64,000 nucleotides of DNA from Aphelocoma coerulescens (Eukaryota > Chordata > Aves > Passeriformes > Corvidae): the NCBI RefSeq assembly GCF_041296385.1, contig NC_091022.1, positions 21,347,967-21,411,966 of the forward strand. The letters are read 5' to 3'. The translations under genes were made by a program, and so were the position numbers. The first letter of the stretch is position 1; each line of letters starts with the position of its first letter. Under the pieces are notes generated by a model. That model worked only from the letters and a program-made list of their open reading frames with translations. It did not search any database and was not told the DNA's origin. Below, one piece after another: positions 38,688-52,745 of the stretch.

Positions 38688-41600
38688 GTATGTGTAACTA
38701 TGGTAACCATGAATTCTGCTTTTGTTTCTTACCAAAAATATATTATTATTATTACTAAAATCATAAAGTATTTAACATACTTCCACAAAAATTTAAGTGC
38801 TTTATCATTTTCAAACTCTTCAGTCTTCATTTTTCTTGTTTCTACCTCAGACAAAATTAAACTATTTAATATGCAGTATGGTACAGCAATGTGGTTTATA
38901 CATTTCTAGCAATTGGAATTCTTGAGCCAGAACTTGAGTTTTTTGAGTTTTTTCGGGTTTTTTGTTTGTTTAAAAATGCATCTGTTATTTATTTTCTCTT
39001 AAAAACTAGCTGGAAGGAAAACCAAAGGAAACCAAACTTTAAATTATATTTCAGTCATTTGTCATTATATCCAGTAGACACTGCAGATACAGCTTATACA
39101 ATTATTCTGCTGTACATAGAAGTTGAAGTTAGATACTTTTTTCAGAGTATCATGGGAAAGAACTCAGCATTATTGTGTTCAGGAAGATGAATTGATCAAA
39201 TGCAGCAACTTTCTCCAAAGTAAATTATGTCTACATTGCTATTTATATTCTTTATATGTAAATATAGACATGTACAAATGATGATTATTATTACTATTAT
39301 AAAAGAGCTTTAACTTGTTTTTATGTTTATCATCTGAATGTCTGTAAGTAGAACTATGGTAATTGTACCTTGTGCAAGAGATTTTTGAAACAAAAGGGCC
39401 ATTCATTGAAGAAAGTTTACATGGAGAAAATTTGTCTTCAGTAGATCAGGACACAGTTTTTTATTTCATAGTCTTTGTAATGCTGTTTTGACTCCTCTGT
39501 TTTGCTGTTTAGTAGGTGTTCTCTATGTTGTTGTGAGTTCTGAAAGGCCAAGTGCAAATGATCTTCAGTTTGCTTCATATGAAGGGCTGAAGCACTGGTA
39601 GTAGTTCAGTGTAAATGTAGTGAATGTTCACAGCACAGTTACTGTGAATATGGGCACAGGGCACAGATGGTTGTTTAATCCAGTATGACTGGATTTTTTT
39701 ATATTAGAGTTGCATTATTTATATAGTGAAGTTTTGTTCAATATTAGATATGAATAAATAATTTTAATCAGAAAATTCTGAATTTGAGCATTGATTGGAC
39801 AAACTATAATTTCAAAGTAATGATCAAGTATTTGCAGCTTCAGCCATCAGTCCAAAGTGGACACTTTTCCCAGTAGCTAGAAAGAAAATTGCTTTTCCTT
39901 AAATTATAAATGGGAAAAATGGACTGTTGTCTTTTGACTCCTTAGGATGATTTTGGATCTGTATGTAATATGACTTCATCTGATACTAGTACACAGATGC
40001 ATTAGTAATGTGATATGGGGGTTGTATTTTTTAGGAAAAATACTGTAAAAGTAACAATAGTTTTTTCTACTCTTAAACACAGATCTAAATTGTCCTTGAA
40101 AATTTCAGGTGTGTGCCCTAGTGTTAGCTTTTGAACATACACAATTCTGAAGAAATGGGTAGTTGTTGTTCAGATTGGCAGCCTGTTTGTGAGAACTTGT
40201 TGGGAGCTTTTGAAATTGCAAGTAAGACTTGGTAGCTTGCTACCAGCTTGTTGCCTGAATGCAGAACTCCAAAAGAAATGGTTATTGGTTTTATCCTGTC
40301 TTATATTTCTACTTTCCCAAAGGGAAGCATGCTACTGGAGGGAGGGAGTGTTCGCCATATCTTTTCTTCCTTTAAAAAAATTTTGATGGAACTGGAAAAT
40401 TACAGGCCATCCTTTTTTGTTGTTTACATTTGTAATAAGTGTGGTATTCTGATGGTTCTGCATGGTAATAGGATCCTTCTAAAGAACTTAAGTCAGTGTT
40501 TTGACATATGAGTGCAATTGTCATTTATGCAGAATTTCATAGTTCAAGAATAAATCAAGTGCAGTGCACTATATCCTCTACCCAGTTTTAAAAATAGCAA
40601 AGTTCATTAGAGGATACTCTTAATTCATGTGTTACAGTTTTTGAATAGTGTCTTAATTATACCCTTGTTTAATCTCATTTGGTACTTATTTTCTAAAATG
40701 TTGAACTAAAAAAAATAAAACAGCCAGTTTTAGCAGAAGTGTATTCACTGATTGGTCAGATGCAAAGAATTCCAGGGTTCCCATGCTATTAAGGTAGGTT
40801 TAGCTGGAGGTAGAGGATATTCACTTTGTTTGTGGTAGTTCTGCCTAAGCCAAATGTTTTGGTGTTCTGTATATCAGATCTTCAAATGGTACAGTTTTGT
40901 TTTTCTCTCCTTCATCAGTTTGGGATTATTATGGGTGATTTTTTCCTCTAGTTCATGTTTCTGTTCTCTTTTAAAAGCCAGTTCAGAGAGACATTAGCAT
41001 CTTGGCTAGGTTGAGGAGGCAGATTTCTCCAAGAAGGCATTAGTATAATTCTTTGGATGTTCCATGGCAGAAAAAAAATACATTCCTCTGTGTCATAGAA
41101 GCAATTTTATATGGCTGTAAACTTCTGTTATTTCTGGTTACATTACATAGCTTGATGACATACACATTCATACAGTTGATTTTCACTCTTCAAGAAATTG
41201 TTGTGACATTGATAAAATATGAATATACCAAAACCTTTAAGAGCTGTTGATAAGACTTGTTGTAAGAAAGAAACCTAAATGTATATTTTCATATTTCTGT
41301 ATAAATTTTGTTGCCTTTTTAATCTTGACATGTTTAAACAACATTCATATATTAATATTTCTGGGAAAACTGGATGATATAATAGGAAAAATAGCCATCA
41401 CAGGGTACGGAATATTATTATTCAGAGAGAAGGCTGAAATGATGGATGTTCCCACAACTTCTTTATTAAAATAGATCTGTCCTACAAAGACAGAGATGAG
41501 TTCTCTAAGTAGAAATTTTATCACAACATAGACATTTTTGTAGATAACAGGCTGATCTGGGGGTTGTATAGTTGTAAAGTGTTAATGTTTTCTGTTGCTA

Positions 41601-44600
41601 CACACATAATTGGAATTTTTGTGTATTGTAATTGCTCTCGGAAAAGTATGGTTTGGTGCATATTTGAGAATTTTTCTGTGTTCTAGCTCAGAAACATTTG
41701 CATTTTCTCTTGAGATACTTTCACCAAGACTGAACATCCTGATTTAAAAGTTTCTACACTGCTGAATTTTATATGCTGTGCTTAGTATTTTGCATATGTC
41801 TTTCCTCAGGCATTTCTCATATCTCTTTGCTGTATCTTTTTGTATTGTAATTCTATCTCATACTGCTGTAGCTTACTTTAATTTTCTGTCTTGTGCAGCA
41901 TTTTATTCTCAGTGCTTTTTGCCTTTGCCCAGTGTTTCATTTAGTGCCCTTTTTTGGTTTTATTTTTTATTTTCTTCTTCCTCTCTACTTCCTTTGGAGA
42001 TTTGCAATGTTTGGCCGGTATTAGGTTGCACAAAGGGAAAATCTTTGTTTGACTCTTGGTCCTGGATTCTAGAAGAAAATGTAATTGAGGAATTGAGGTT
42101 TCACATGCATATAACGTGTTACAGAATGCATTTCTAGGATTCTGTAAACTGCAGTTTGCTTTACAGGAACCACTTAGATCTGGAGGTAAGGTGGCTGAAA
42201 TAGCATCATTATGCACGAGCAATTCCCTACAGGCATTTAATTCCAAGAGTTAGGACCTTGTTCAGTAGATAGATATTTTCATGTGTCTTTATTACTTGAT
42301 AATATTTAAAATCATAACAGCTGTACTGCCATTAAAAGTGAAGACAGATTAAATGAAAGATTTTAGTACATCTCTTAAAGCCCAGTCTTGTGGATTCTTA
42401 CCTAGGGTAGGTTGTGTTTTTGCAGAGGTCTTGGAAGCACAGATGACCATGCAGGATCGTGCAGTCAGATTTACATATGCTCAACAATTTATGATATTAA
42501 GGTTTATGTCTTTGGATCCACTTCTAATATTATATGAATGTGAGAAAGGAAAGAAACATTTGGTAGCATTTCCTGTGGCATAGGTTTTATATTTTATTCA
42601 GTCACAAATTTTCTGCCTAAAGAATCCAGTTAAAACAGTTCCATATAAAAGTTCATCTTACTGCACTTGAATTATTAGAATAGGACTTGGTGCACCTTGC
42701 CATGCCAGTTGTTTGAGAACTGCCTTGAACACAATCTTCTTAAAGTAACTGTAATATCATCTTTCTAAATTTCTAGTTTTCTAATTTTACCTGCACCATG
42801 TTTTTTCCTTAACTGGAAAAGATAAAAATATCCATGTCTGTCTTCAAATATATTGGCTAATAATAATACTAATAGATGAGTTTTATAAATAATCCCTGTA
42901 TATTCAGCTGTATGTCTCTGAATTAAATTGATCACACAGTAGGGATTTATTTCAATGTGCAGATAAATCTTAACATTCCATGTAATGATGTCATGTAGCA
43001 ATGAATAGCTAATAATTCATTTTCCTGAGATGTCAGTTTTAGTCTGTGGGGACTTTGTTTCTAACTTCCTTTCATCTTAAAGAATAGATGGAATTGGTGT
43101 AAATCAAGTTACTTTTCATAGTAGCAGTTTTAATTCATACCTCTGAGTTATTTGTAGAATATATCACCAGTATGAAAGAATTGATGAAGGGTGTACAATT
43201 TTAGTGAAGAAAAAGAGAAGTTAATAATTGTAAAAAATCAAACATAAATGCCATGTGTATTAGATTGCAATGTGTTTTAATTCATCCTTTGTTCCACAGA
43301 ACTGGTGTGGCATACAGTGATATTTTTCTTAAACTCCCTATTAATGTCAAACTAAAACATGAAAAGTTGGTGTTTTTTCAGAGAGTGATTTCTACTTTCT
43401 AGTAGATTGGTCTATGTACGTAACCAAACCCAAGATTGGCTTTAAGTAAAGTCATGTATAAGTTGGATGCTGCAGCTAGTTCATCCACAAAATAGAAATA
43501 CAGTGGAAATCAATTAGAAACTTCTAGTACAGCTTTCTGATCAATTTCAGTTTGGTTTTGCAGGTAATTGTGTTACCAAAATGTGACAGTATAACAGGCA
43601 TGCAACCACATTTATTAATTAAATCCTTGTATTTTACTACAGCTTAAAATATGAAGTATTTTGAGAATTTTTCCTGCCAGCATTACTATTTTATCATGGT
43701 CCATAAGATAATTTCTGTCTATAAATACTTGTCAATGGAAAAGTTATGTGACACAAAATTTTTGCAGGACTAAAGTTTAAGGTTTAGTTAAGACTACTGT
43801 AATCATAGAATCCTGTTTTATAATTACATAAACTATTCAGTAAAGACTAGAGCTCTTACTTTGCAAGAGATAATGCCTTGGGCATGTGCTGCATCAGCTT
43901 TTTGCTCCCTAGGAATGGGCACACTCTGGGACCCATTAAATGTCAAGTACATTTGTCACATTCATTTTTCCTCCCTGAACAGTGGCATCTTGCTGCCAAC
44001 CACAGCACAATCCCATTAACAGCACTAGCAAACACAGTGCAGTCCTCACTTAAACAGTGCATCCCGTGGAAAGCAAAGCTTGATTTCTTTTGGATTTGTG
44101 TCCTTTACCCCTTGAATTCCCTCCTGATTTGCCTGCTTTTCTTCTTCTGTCTACATCTATGTTCTCACCTCCAAGAGTCCTCTGTTGCAGCAATTCACTC
44201 CTGGAAGAAAGAGAGAGTGAACTCTCCAGTGCAGAGATGTTCCCTGTTGGCTGCCTTGATGTGGTACCTCTGGATGTGTGGGCTGATGGATTGATGGAGG
44301 AGTGTGATGAGAAACAGTTGAATTCTGCCTACCTGACTCTTGTAGAGACAGTAGTTATGGTCTCACCTCCTTTCCAAGCTGCCAGTTTTTGGAGAATACA
44401 CAAGAATTCAGTTTGTCTTTTCAATTTCTTTGGTCAACATGGACCAGAAATCATGGAGGGGAAAAAATACACAAATACAAAAAAAAAAAATCCAACCACA
44501 AGCAACAACAAGCCTATTATTCTAATACAGAAAAATGTAGAAAATTGCTCTTCTGCCTGTTCATTTGGAAATGCTTACCATTTCTAAGGATGCTCATTAG

Positions 44601-47600
44601 TAAATTGATTTAAACTGGAAAAGGATCAATAAATAATAAAAATTGTTTTGAGGTGTAGGAAATACTAGTTGGAAACAAATACCAAATGCCATAGAAATCA
44701 TGGTCCTGATTTAAAACAAAGAGCAAGAAAGCCAAGAAAAGATGGGGCAGTAATGTATTGACCCAGCACAGCTGTATGGAGAGTAAGGCTCTGGCTGTAC
44801 TTCTGGCTGTGCACACAAGGACCCTTAAAAGCAGAAGCAGTAAATTGTGGTTATACCAGTTATGTCAATGTAAAAGTTGTGTGGTGGAACAAGGAGTAAA
44901 TTAGTGTCACCATAATTGCCTACTTGGTAGGGATCACTAAAACATTAGTGAGCATAATGATGCCACCAAGAAGGCAAGAACAAAGTGACTGCCATTTGCT
45001 TTGAGAATGTGGGTGTCTTTATTTGTCCATTTTAACTAACCCAGCTTGAAATTGCTTCATTACTAATTTTAAGTTTTTGTTCTGCTCTTTCATGAGTTTC
45101 AACAGTATCTCCAGCATGAACTGCAAAACTGACCAGTATCTTTTAAAAAGGAATTGCATGAGCAGTATGTATTGTACAAGCTTCATTCAGTCAGCAGTGA
45201 GGTCTAATCAATACAGTTGTTACTTTGGTGCAACAATACATGCATTTTAGAGTTAAAAAGGTCCTACTTTTTGGATTCCTTTCAACTTTTTTCTCAGTAG
45301 GAATAGCCAGCTGATTTTTCGTTTTTCATTATTGCATATCTTTATTTTGCTTTGGATAGCTCAAAGTAAAAATATTGCTGCTGTTTTATGTAACAGCATT
45401 TGATGGTTTTATGCTTCCTAACCCAAGGACCAGCTGTGTTGTCCATTTATTTATTATAGAGAGTACTAATAAAAGATAAATTTTTTACTAATTTTCTTCC
45501 TTATTTCTAACTTTTCTTCCCCTTTTTTAGCCAGAAAGTATTGATGTATCACGCTTTGTATTGCTGTTAGAATGTTCAGCCACTCATGATTGTAGATCAT
45601 ATTCTTGTAATTCAGTTCTAATATTCAGATATCACAGTAATAGATAACTTGAGGGGAATGTGTTCATTTGTTCCTATGGCAAGAGTATGTACCTGAATAA
45701 TTGAGTGTATGTGTGTGTCTTGCATGGATGAAAACCTGCAGAAACTAATTTAGAGTGAGTTGAAGGGGTTCAGTAATCACTGTTGCCAGCTTTCTCTGCT
45801 TGTTTTGTCAGAGGATTTCTGTGCAGTTGGATTGGTTTCGTGGCAACATGGGTCGCTCTTACTTTGTCCCTGGAATAAAGCTCCATCTGAACATTTGCTT
45901 TCCCCAGCATCTCTTCTAGAGAAGAATATCCAAGTAGTCATGCTGGAGGAATCTGTGTGATATTTTCCCTCAGTAAAGGAATTGGGACCATTCTCATTAG
46001 AGATGATGAGAGGGAAGGAGATGAAGTTTGGGATATGCTGTCAGTCTGTCTTTCTGTGCCCCTTGTGAAGAAAACACTTTTACTGTCATTATCTCATGTC
46101 AATTCAAGCCTGGAAAATAGAGGAATGAAAGGAACCTGTATCTTTTTCCCTACTGAATGTCACTGTCCTGCAGACAAGCAGTTGAGAGTGCTGTCAAAAG
46201 AGTATTAGAAGGCTGTATTAAATTGTGTTAACTGGAGGACTGATGGATGCTGTTTTGTTGACAAGACTGAAACAAGATCCATGTTTCTTCAGGGACACAG
46301 AGACCTAACTGCTACTAAAAATTCAGAAAAGTTGTGTGTATATGATAAGGGTGCTTTTGTACAGCTAATATTAAATCCTGCTGAGTGTGTTGGACAGCTC
46401 TTGACAAGAATGAAGCCTATAGAAATATATGAGTGGGTGTTCTGTTTCTGGGGAAGAGTTAAGAATTTAAGAAAGAAGGGGACATCACAAGTTGATAACC
46501 AATAAAATACTATTCAGATGCTTGAAACACAAATTCTGAAGCTGTGAAGGTTGAAAGAAAGGTAAAATTTGAGTGAAAGATGGTTCTTTTGCATTCAGGT
46601 AAATTACTGCAGTAGGATTTTCTATTTTGCCTTGGGATTTGTTGGGTCTTTAAAAATGTGCTTTTTAGGTTAGTTCTGTTTTGTTTCAAATAGATGTGAG
46701 GCTGACATTCAGAAATAGTGCTTTTTGTTCCATTCCTGGCACAGTAGACTTGGAGAAGCCATTTAATGTGTGCTTTAGTTGTTTAATGTATAACATAGAG
46801 ATGCAGTTTAATTATTTACTTATCTTTGAAATACTTCAAAAGGTCTGAAGTATGAATATTGAATATGCATAGTGAAAGTACAGTAAATGACAGTATGTGT
46901 AAAGAGGTTAAGCCAGAGCAGAAAGCGATTTAATAGAGTTGCAGAAAAGGCTGTGTGTAAGTAGATTACCTTGGTCACAGTGTCTAAGCATTAGGTAAGT
47001 AAAAACCCACCATATGCTGCTTCCTCTGGGCAAAGGTGCTGTACAAGTCCTGACAGGGGTTGATATATGTGTGCTCTTATTGATTATGCCCTTAAACTCT
47101 TTGCTGTTTCTGAAGGGAGATCAAAGAAGGGCCATTCTGCATCAGTCTCTTGCGCTTTCTCATTGCTGTTGTGTGCTCTACACATCCAGCATTGAATCCC
47201 AGACTCTTCCAGAGTGCATTTGGAGATTCTTTAAAAATCTTAGCTACACATCAGAATAACTTGCAAGAAACTGCAGTGTCAAAATTAGTGTACTGTTACA
47301 CTGGCAAAGATTTCAGCCCAAACTTAGGAGCTGGGAGCATTTTCTGGTATTTCTGAACTCAAAGAAACAAAGCCCAAACAAAAAAAATCACACTTTGAAA
47401 TGACAGGATTGTGTTTGATCTGATTCTCAGGTTTCTCCAGGGAGCCAGTCTCTTAAACTACAGCTCCTTGGGTGACTTAGAAATTCTAAGTACAATTAAT
47501 GTTTCCCTTTTCCTACATAATTTACAGTCTGATAAGATGTTTAATATCCAATACTTCCTCATCTTGGCGTTTAATAAGGGATTTTTTTTTTTTTAATTGC

Positions 47601-50600
47601 TGTTAGTAGACCAAAATCCAGAGTAATAAATGACCTGGGTATGGGAGAGCAGGTTGTAATCTGTACTTTGCTGGAGTGCCAGCAGATGGCAATGAAACAA
47701 AGACTTGCTCAAATCCTCCCGGTGACTGATAACCAGTTTTGTGTCACAGCTCTTGGAAATACAACATAACAAGTTTTTTTTCTATATACTTTTTTGCTGT
47801 GTTTTATTATGAGATGTGTGTACACCCTCATGTAAAACAATTCCTACCTGCATGAGAACTAATGAGTATTTCTAAATGATGGTATGCATTTTTAGTGTCA
47901 GAGCCTCCCAAAATTGATGATCCTGTACATTTTAACATACTGTGTAAACTATATATAACTGGAGAAGCACAGTTAGTTTTGGGAGGGGAGATTGATGAGC
48001 ACCAACTGCACAGCATTTTAGAAGTCAAGAGGATAAATCACTTCTTTTTAATTAGGCATCAAAGTACATATCTTTGCAAAGTACTGAATGATATAAGACA
48101 AGTGTAGCTGCCAAAGTAATTTCTAGTGACTTTGGATATTGATTTTGAGTTGATTGTTTTTTTTGATTGGTGTGAATGTTATCTACAGCCACTTCATTTC
48201 ACCCACTAATTTCATTTAGGTACCTAAAAGTTAAAATCTTCATTTTGTAGTATCAGTTGCTCATATCACTCATTCAACCAAGGCTTAAAGTACAGTATGT
48301 TCTTCTCTTCAAGGGAGGAGAAACCTGCAGAAACCATGGAGGGACTTTCTGACTGACAGACTCTTACTGTAAAAAATTAATTTATTTAAAAATGATGAAT
48401 GATGTGGCCCCTTTTACAGGTCAGTCATTACAAGTCATTTTGTATAAAAAACAAGAGTTAACTTAAGAAACATGCAGTCGTTAAGGCAGATTGATTCCTA
48501 TTCATATAGTGTTTTTAAAGGCTGCTGTTAGGTCCTGCTGCAGAGAAACTAAAATCTGTGATGTGACTGGGTACTCTGATTTGGAAATGTAAATGCTATT
48601 AGAATGGAAAGAATGGAGGGGAAAAGCATTTTGAAAGGAAATCTCAGTAAACTGGATCAGAATGGACATAGGTCTCATTAAGGCAATAGATGCTATTCTC
48701 AAGTTTTGTCACAGGCAAGAGAGGAGGCTGCTGTGTCCCTAATTACTATTAGAACAAGATTCATGGAAATTAATTGTGTAAGAACTAATTGCTTATGGCA
48801 CAACTTCTAGAAATCTGGCTCTGCTCTGTGATAGTTTTTTCATGGAGCAGTCCAAAAGAGTGGAGTACTTACCACTGCAAAAGAAAAACTGAATCAGCAG
48901 AAGTTCCTGCTGATCAGTGTCAATCTGTAAGAAATAGCTCTCCTTTTTTAAATACTGGTCCCTCAAAACCCAGTGTTAATCAAGATTTTTCAGCAGAGAT
49001 AGTAAAGCTGTTTCTGTACTGTACTGAATGATTCAAGTGTTCATCTGGAAGATTCCTGGCAATTAACATGACTTAAGAACCTGCAAGAGTGTTTCAATAC
49101 TGGGATTGTGGGAACAGAATTACATTCTCTGGAGTGAGAGTCTTCCTGCAGAGAAAACTGCTTTGGGTTTTGTATGTGCTAACAAGTTGGTATTTAGCAT
49201 TGAGGAAAGTGTAACTTCAGTCAGCGGAGGGAACCTGTCTGTGAGTTTACTTGAGTGTGTTTGGTTTTGGCAAAGGATGTGAGATAATTTTCCTTGGTAA
49301 TTCCTGACAGATCTTTCAGAGAAAATAATGTAACTAATTGTTGCTGGATGATGTAGAGGTGGTTGCTCTTTGAGTGCCTCATTGAAGGATGGAGCTGGTT
49401 TTGCAGCAGATTAATGAGCTACTTTCTCTTTTATTAGACTTTTTCCATTTTGGAGAATTTTAGCACAACTGCAGGAGCTAGTTTGGATCAGAATTGTGCT
49501 TACTTACAAAGAGCCTGGAAACATAAAGAGCAAAATTTTAGCCACCTTTTTGTTGGTTTGTTTTGGTCTGTTTTGGGTTGGTTTTTTTTTTTTTTAAATA
49601 GTCCTGGAAATTATTCACATGATCTCTTTTGTGTAGTGCAGCAGAAGCATTTTGGTAGCGTTTGAGATGAAGAGGCCAGAATAGACAGACGCTTCAAGAA
49701 GGGGCTCAGTGTGTGTGTTATTATTTAGCTTGCTGCTTTTTCATAGAAATACTTGGCTTTATTACAGTCATATAGGACCAGAGAGCCTGTGGAAATAGTA
49801 GTTGTTCAAAACTTAAAAGAACATTTGCAGACATACAGCTCACTAAAAAGTCCTGTTGAAGTTGAAAGGGATGTGCAGTGGTTTGGGTAGAATGCAGTTC
49901 TGCAGCAAGTCTAATGTACCAGAATATGGAGCAAACTATGTATTTCAGAACTAGAATTTTCAATTTTCTTTTCCTAGGCAATGGAAGATTCCCAAATTCC
50001 CATTTTTGTGTATTTTAATACTTCTGATACTCACTTGATAAAACTGCAGTCTTATTTTTGGGCTTCAGAATATATTAATTCATAAAAATGGAATATGGGA
50101 AGCTAAAGTAGATAGCTCCAAATTAATCCATTTCTTAGCAGAGGGACAAAAAAGTGCTGGGAAACCTTTTTGTCTGAACAGTTGGTTCAAAACCCCCTTT
50201 TTTTCTCTTCAGTTATTTCATTATAATGTTACTCTAGTCACAGATCAGTATTATATGACATATTTTTGAATCATCCTGGCATTATTGTATTTTTACTTAA
50301 TTCCACTAAGACCAGTTTGGTGAGGTCACATGAATGTTTTCTTGAAGGAAGTAACTGAAGTTGAATATTCTTGGTTTTGTGTTATTTTTCCTCAAATGTA
50401 AATTCATCTTTCCATTCAGACTAAATTATTGAAGGCTACCTCATTAAGATGATTCCTTCTTTCCCTTCACACATGTGAATCATCATTAAATTATCGCTTC
50501 ATTTAAATCTCCAACATTTGGTTGCTTTTTACTTCTATGTATTTATGTGTTTTAAATGTTATTACTTTCTTCCAATTTCATTTAGAAAATCAATTGCTTA

Positions 50601-52606
50601 AATACAATTTGAATAAATGAAGTAAAATGACTCAAGAAAAAATGATAAATACCTGTCTTCTTCTTAGATGCAAATTTGTGCACGATGCTGAGCCTCTGTT
50701 ACTGTGGCTCTGCTAACACAAGTTTGGGCACCTGCTGATGGAAACAGGCTTTTTGTTGTCTAGGGTAAATCCTCTCCCCAGGTATCCTTGAGCTCTTGTG
50801 TGTTGTTAACAGCTGCATCTGCATGAGGATGTTGGCATCCTGCCTGTTTGATGTCCCTGGAGCCTCCAGGGCTCTGAGTGCAGGCAGAGCTCCCCGAGCA
50901 TGTGCTGTGTGTAAGGGCTGAGTAAAGATCTTCAATCCACAGCTGATGGGTCCTGTAAGCCTGGAACAACCTGAGCTGTGCTATTGCCTCAGGCCAGTTC
51001 TGATGGGCTGTCACCACTTTTGTGAGCTGTTTCTGAAGTTTGTTTTTCACCTGTTGAAGAATAGTCACATTAATTATCTTGTTTTATGCGGAGTTACTTT
51101 GATTAGAAGAAACTGGAGCTCTTTCCCAATAGTGAAAATATTCAGTACTGTTCAATATTAATGGCCTATTAAACAGGTGGTTTAGGTCTTAGTTCCATGT
51201 AAACCTGAATATGTGCAGACAAATGTACGTAGTAATTCATAACAGAATCGTGTCCTATTGTTTTTAAACAAGCTCAGTATTTTAGTTTCAAATTTCAGAA
51301 AGTATAGCTATATTTTATGTTTGCAAATGTTACATTTGAGTGGAAAGAAAATTGGAGAGGCAGCAGTTTAATGTCCAGGTCGAAATATAAATATTTAAAG
51401 GTACAAAGCCTATATTTTGCCTTAAGATTGTTTACTTCCCTCCACTTAAAACCTTACCCAATTATTAGTGCAATCAGTTGAAAAACTTGAATTACCTCAG
51501 TAACCTCTGGATCTTTTCTGTTATATCCATGGAATTCATTGTGCCAGGCTTGTCTTTGTTTTAGTGATAAGGGAACAGAAAGAAAATTTACTGAAATACT
51601 GTAGTAGTGAACAGCTCTTACCTGATTTTAGTATGAGTATTTTGTGCTGAACTAAATTACAGTTGTAATATTAAATGTCAGAAAATATTTTCATGAAGAA
51701 AGTTGATACATAATAATTTGCAACAACAGGGGCCATGGGTAACTATGGGATTTCAGAAACTGAAGTGGGGAACTGTAACTTTAAAGCTAATAAAAGGTAT
51801 TAAATGTAGTTAACTGTTTTTTAAAGGCTGTGTTAAAATGTCATATGATTTCCTGAGTATGCATTAACTGTATCACAGTTTGGAAAGCACACGTTACTGG
51901 GTACAGGCATGACAGTCACATCAGTGAGACTCGAATGTCTCTGTTAAATAGACAGTCCAAATTGTCTGTGAAGCTGGGGTGGCACGTCTGAGGGAACACT
52001 GACATTTTCATTCAGCTTCTGTATTCTTAGGGGAATCTGGTTTGAATTTATTTTGCAAATTACTTATTCCTTGGTTTGTTGTTACATTTCAAAAATTATT
52101 CTCATGTTCTGCTCTCAGGTGGGGCTTCTACAAAATGCTGTGTTTCTAAACCATTCCTGTCCAGCGTTTGGATGGTTGAGTGAAATGTTAAAATTCTGTG
52201 GTAGTCACTTGTATTGGGGTAGAAGGAAGCTGATGTTGAAGTGGGAGAGAAATTAGCTCATTTCTGGTGGTATTTTTAACTTTATAAACAAAGCTTGTTG
52301 GTTACAGCTATTGAGAATATGAGTATAGGTTTTCCCTGACACCATATTGTTTCAGCTACTATAGAATTTACATTTAAAGGAAACCACTTGAGAGTTAAAT
52401 ATTTTTTTACTGGGTTTATATAAATTCATCTACTCTTAAAATAAATTTAATATATTTTTACTATAATTCAGTAAAAATGTTTATGAAATGGTTCAGATAA
52501 GCTATGAAATCTGGTAGGTACTGGTAGATAACCATGGCTAGTGTTTAGGTGGGGGGTGTCACTTTTAAAGGCAAATGGAGTGAGATGTTTTCCTTTGTCT
52601 CTGTAG
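38688..52606 (+). other. ZZZ3: 13.9-kb intron of ZZZ3
   Basis: The intron begins GTATGTG and ends TTTGTCTCTGTAG. It is AT-rich, with short homopolymer runs. Two blocks differ from the background: 43878-44590 (two overlapping + strand frames of 138 and 165 codons) and 50690-51070 (GC-richer, open on the minus strand). Neither resembles a known protein. Nothing else is recognisable. Confidence 0.9.
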
Positions 52607-52745
52607 TTATCAGAGACTGTTACAGACGATTGCTGTACTCGAGGCTCAACGTACTCAAGCAGTTCAAGATCTTGAAAGTTTAGGCAGACACCAGAGAGAA
52701 GCACTGAAAGATCCTATTGGATTTGTGGAAAGACTCCAGAAGAAG
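52607..52745 (+). CDS. ZZZ3: ZZZ3 coding exon 2 (residues 504-550)
   Basis: Acceptor CTCTGTAG precedes TTATCAG and donor GTATTT follows AAGAAG. The first T completes Asp504 with the GA left by the previous exon, giving the family sequence [18 protein letters not shown]. Residues 505-537 have a heptad-like pattern of Leu, Ile, Val and Ala with polar residues between, consistent with a coiled coil that could serve in assembly of the complex. The conserved GRHQREAL (530-537) and [11 protein letters not shown] (540-550) follow. Length is 139 bases (one base plus 46 codons), leaving the frame in phase 0. Confidence 0.96.

Noticed and set aside
38688..38697. ZZZ3 ending at the TAA just after codon 506
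   Set aside because: GTATGT at 38688 is a good donor, and the next exon restores the family sequence KDYQRLLQ. The stop is intronic unless the intron is retained.
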